DNA of 14,295 nucleotides from DATKGX01 sp035510555 (GTDB lineage: Bacteria; Patescibacteriota; Microgenomatia; Levybacterales; UBA12049). The stretch is from the NCBI GenBank assembly GCA_035510555.1, contig DATKGX010000014.1, positions 1 to 14,295 on the forward strand, written 5' to 3'. The notes below the pieces were generated by a model. The model did no database searches, was not told where the DNA came from, and was given only the letters and a program-made list of their open reading frames with translations. The position numbers were made by a program, and so were the translations under genes. Of the stretch, positions 13,269-14,295 are shown in pieces; position 1 is the stretch's first letter; every line of letters starts with the position of its first letter.

Positions 13269-13298
13269 ATGCTAACAAATATCTTCGATAACTGTCAA
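13269..13298 (-). promoter_or_regulatory. Promoter of the holin-4-like gene, leaderless type
   Basis: On the minus strand, a perfect TTGACA (13293-13298), an 18-base spacer and TAGCAT (13269-13274) preceded by an extended TGT are followed by 6 bases and ATG 13262. The predicted first base is the A of the start codon. Confidence 0.65.
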
Positions 13299-13309
13299 TT
13301 TTTAAGTAG

Positions 13310-13338
13310 TTGCCAAAGGTAAGAATTGAGCGTATATT
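13310..13338 (+). promoter_or_regulatory. Promoter of the DUF2130 gene, leaderless type
   Basis: TTGCCA (13310-13315), a 17-base spacer and TATATT (13333-13338) are followed by 7 bases and ATG 13346. It is divergent from the holin-like promoter in an 83-base gap. Confidence 0.65.
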
Positions 13339-13345
13339 AATGACT

Positions 13346-14295
13346 ATGAACGATATCAAATGTCCACATTGCGGAAAATTGGTCCACGTTGACGAAGTTT
13401 TGCGCCACCAATTAGAAAAGACAATTCTTAAAGAAGAATCGGAAAAGCAAAAAGAAGAACTGGAAAAAGTTCGTCTGGCCGTTGAAAAATCTTCTGAGGA
13501 GAAATTGGAGAAAGAAAGAAAAGCATTTCAGGAAAAATTGCTTAAAGAGCAGGAGGAAAGGGAAAGATTTGAAAAGAAAATTAGCGAAGAAGCTTCCAGG
13601 AAAGCCGCTGAGGAACAACGCTTAAAAATCAGGGAGAAAGATTTACAGTTGGATGAAATTAGAAGAGTTAACGAAGACTTAAAGCGGAAATTAGAACAAG
13701 GTTCACAGCAGAGACAAGGCGAGGTGCTGGAATTGGATCTAGAAGAACAGTTAAGAGCTAAATTTACTAATGACGAGTTTGTGCCGATTCCCAAAGGCGT
13801 TGAGGGAGCGGATATTTGGCAAAAAGTTAAATTTCAAGGAAAAATTGTCGGTTCTATTCTTTGGGAAACTAAACGTACTAAAGCTTGGAGCAATGGTTGG
13901 ATCGCTAAGCTAAAAGATGATGCCGGAAAAATCAGCGCCAGTGAGTCGATTATAGTTTCGCAAGTAATGCCTGAGGGCTCAGCGAGTTTTGACCGCAAAG
14001 ATGGTATATGGATTACTACCTATGAACACGCGATTGGCATTTGCCGCTATGTCCGTTTTTTAATTACCACTGTGTCTTCCATAAAATCCTCGACTTCCCA
14101 AACCGACGAAGACTGGGGACAAATCAGGGATTATATGTTAAGCGATTCGTTTAAGCACCGCATGCAAGCGCATTTTGACGGCGTCAAGGCCTTAAGAGAT
14201 GGTTTAGACGCGGAAAAACGGGCAACACTCTTAAGATGGAAAAAGCAGGAATCACAAATAGAAAAATTAGATACCAACACCACTAATTTCTATGG
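13346..14295 (+). CDS. DUF2130 family protein: zinc-knuckle, coiled coil and PD-(D/E)xK-like domain (3' end missing)
   Basis: The open frame has no stop to the window edge; 316 codons are visible of a family usually somewhat longer. A CPHCGK knuckle (residues 6-11) starts it. A long, highly charged Glu/Lys/Arg coiled coil follows (about 18-120). A globular domain then shows GADIWQKV with Asp156, followed by GSILWETKRTKAW with Glu174 and Lys176 and then WIAKLK. The spaced D...ExK pattern fits the restriction-endonuclease-like PD-(D/E)xK fold to which DUF2130 has been related. Cellular role is not established; a coiled-coil nuclease acting on DNA is a reasonable inference only. An in-frame ATG two codons upstream (13340) is possible, but ATG 13346 fits the promoter spacing better. 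Confidence 0.85.
   Translation, partial: MNDIKCPHCGKLVHVDEVLRHQLEKTILKEESEKQKEELEKVRLAVEKSSEEKLEKERKAFQEKLLKEQEERERFEKKISEEASRKAAEEQRLKIREKDLQLDEIRRVNEDLKRKLEQGSQQRQGEVLELDLEEQLRAKFTNDEFVPIPKGVEGADIWQKVKFQGKIVGSILWETKRTKAWSNGWIAKLKDDAGKISASESIIVSQVMPEGSASFDRKDGIWITTYEHAIGICRYVRFLITTVSSIKSSTSQTDEDWGQIRDYMLSDSFKHRMQAHFDGVKALRDGLDAEKRATLLRWKKQESQIEKLDTNTTNFY

Noticed and set aside
13412..13794. Minus-strand open frames rich in Phe/Leu/Ser within the DUF2130 coding region
   Set aside because: They are the antisense image of the Glu/Lys-rich coiled coil and have no promoter or start signal.

Overview
The window looks like compact chromosome from a small-genome, low-GC (about 40% by eye) bacterium, most likely a Patescibacteria/CPR member and perhaps a Microgenomates lineage. 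This placement is an inference. It rests on tightly packed genes, several interlocking or overlapping gene ends, tRNAs without an encoded CCA, shortened housekeeping proteins (a 423-residue UvrC), envelope proteins typical of such genomes (GT39-like transferase, transglutaminase-like exoprotein, holin-4-like membrane protein, DUF2130 protein), and start codons lying directly at predicted transcription starts. The standard genetic code fits every gene. No IS element, CRISPR array, phage module or biosynthetic cluster is visible.

Layout. Positions 1-1179 (minus) hold an efflux pair: a membrane-fusion (HlyD/MacA-like) protein followed after 5 bases by the start of its ABC ATPase, cut by the window edge. 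Positions 1249-1968 (plus) hold an unrecognised gene. Positions 1976-2172 hold a divergent tRNA pair, tRNA-Arg(UCG) on minus and tRNA-Lys(CUU) on plus, fired from a 51-bp gap. Positions 2182-3036 (minus) encode a PfkB-family sugar kinase, divergent from a polytopic GT-C glycosyltransferase (3069-4580, plus) with only 32 bases between start codons. A tandem LuxR-type helix-turn-helix protein (4629-5144) precedes uvrA (5207-8086), a membrane-anchored transglutaminase-like exoprotein (8106-9980) and a short uvrC (9871-11142) that begins 110 bases inside the preceding gene. On minus, secG (12492-12713) runs into a membrane-anchored family-5 solute-binding protein (11129-12490), convergent with and overlapping uvrC. 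A 92-bp nested inverted repeat (12756-12847) separates secG from a holin-4-like membrane protein (12858-13262, minus). A DUF2130 coiled-coil/nuclease-fold protein (13346 onward, plus) leaves the window. No stretch over 300 bases lacks a gene.

How it fits together. Three themes recur: nucleotide excision repair (UvrA, UvrC), cell-envelope and export functions (efflux adaptor and ATPase, glycosyltransferase, transglutaminase, SecG, solute-binding protein, holin-like protein), and translation (two tRNAs). The clearest system-level signal is regulatory. For eight genes a TATAAT-like -10 hexamer ends exactly 6 or 7 bases before the start codon, so transcription should begin at or one base before the ATG/GTG, giving leaderless mRNAs. 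This rule moves the starts of the sugar kinase, transglutaminase and SecG to positions that also make better proteins. By contrast, the operon-internal uvrC has a strong AGGAGG Shine-Dalgarno site. I did not find a defence or other clearly new enzymatic system; the double-HTH regulator, the 92-bp palindrome and the uvrC overlap are the most unusual local items.
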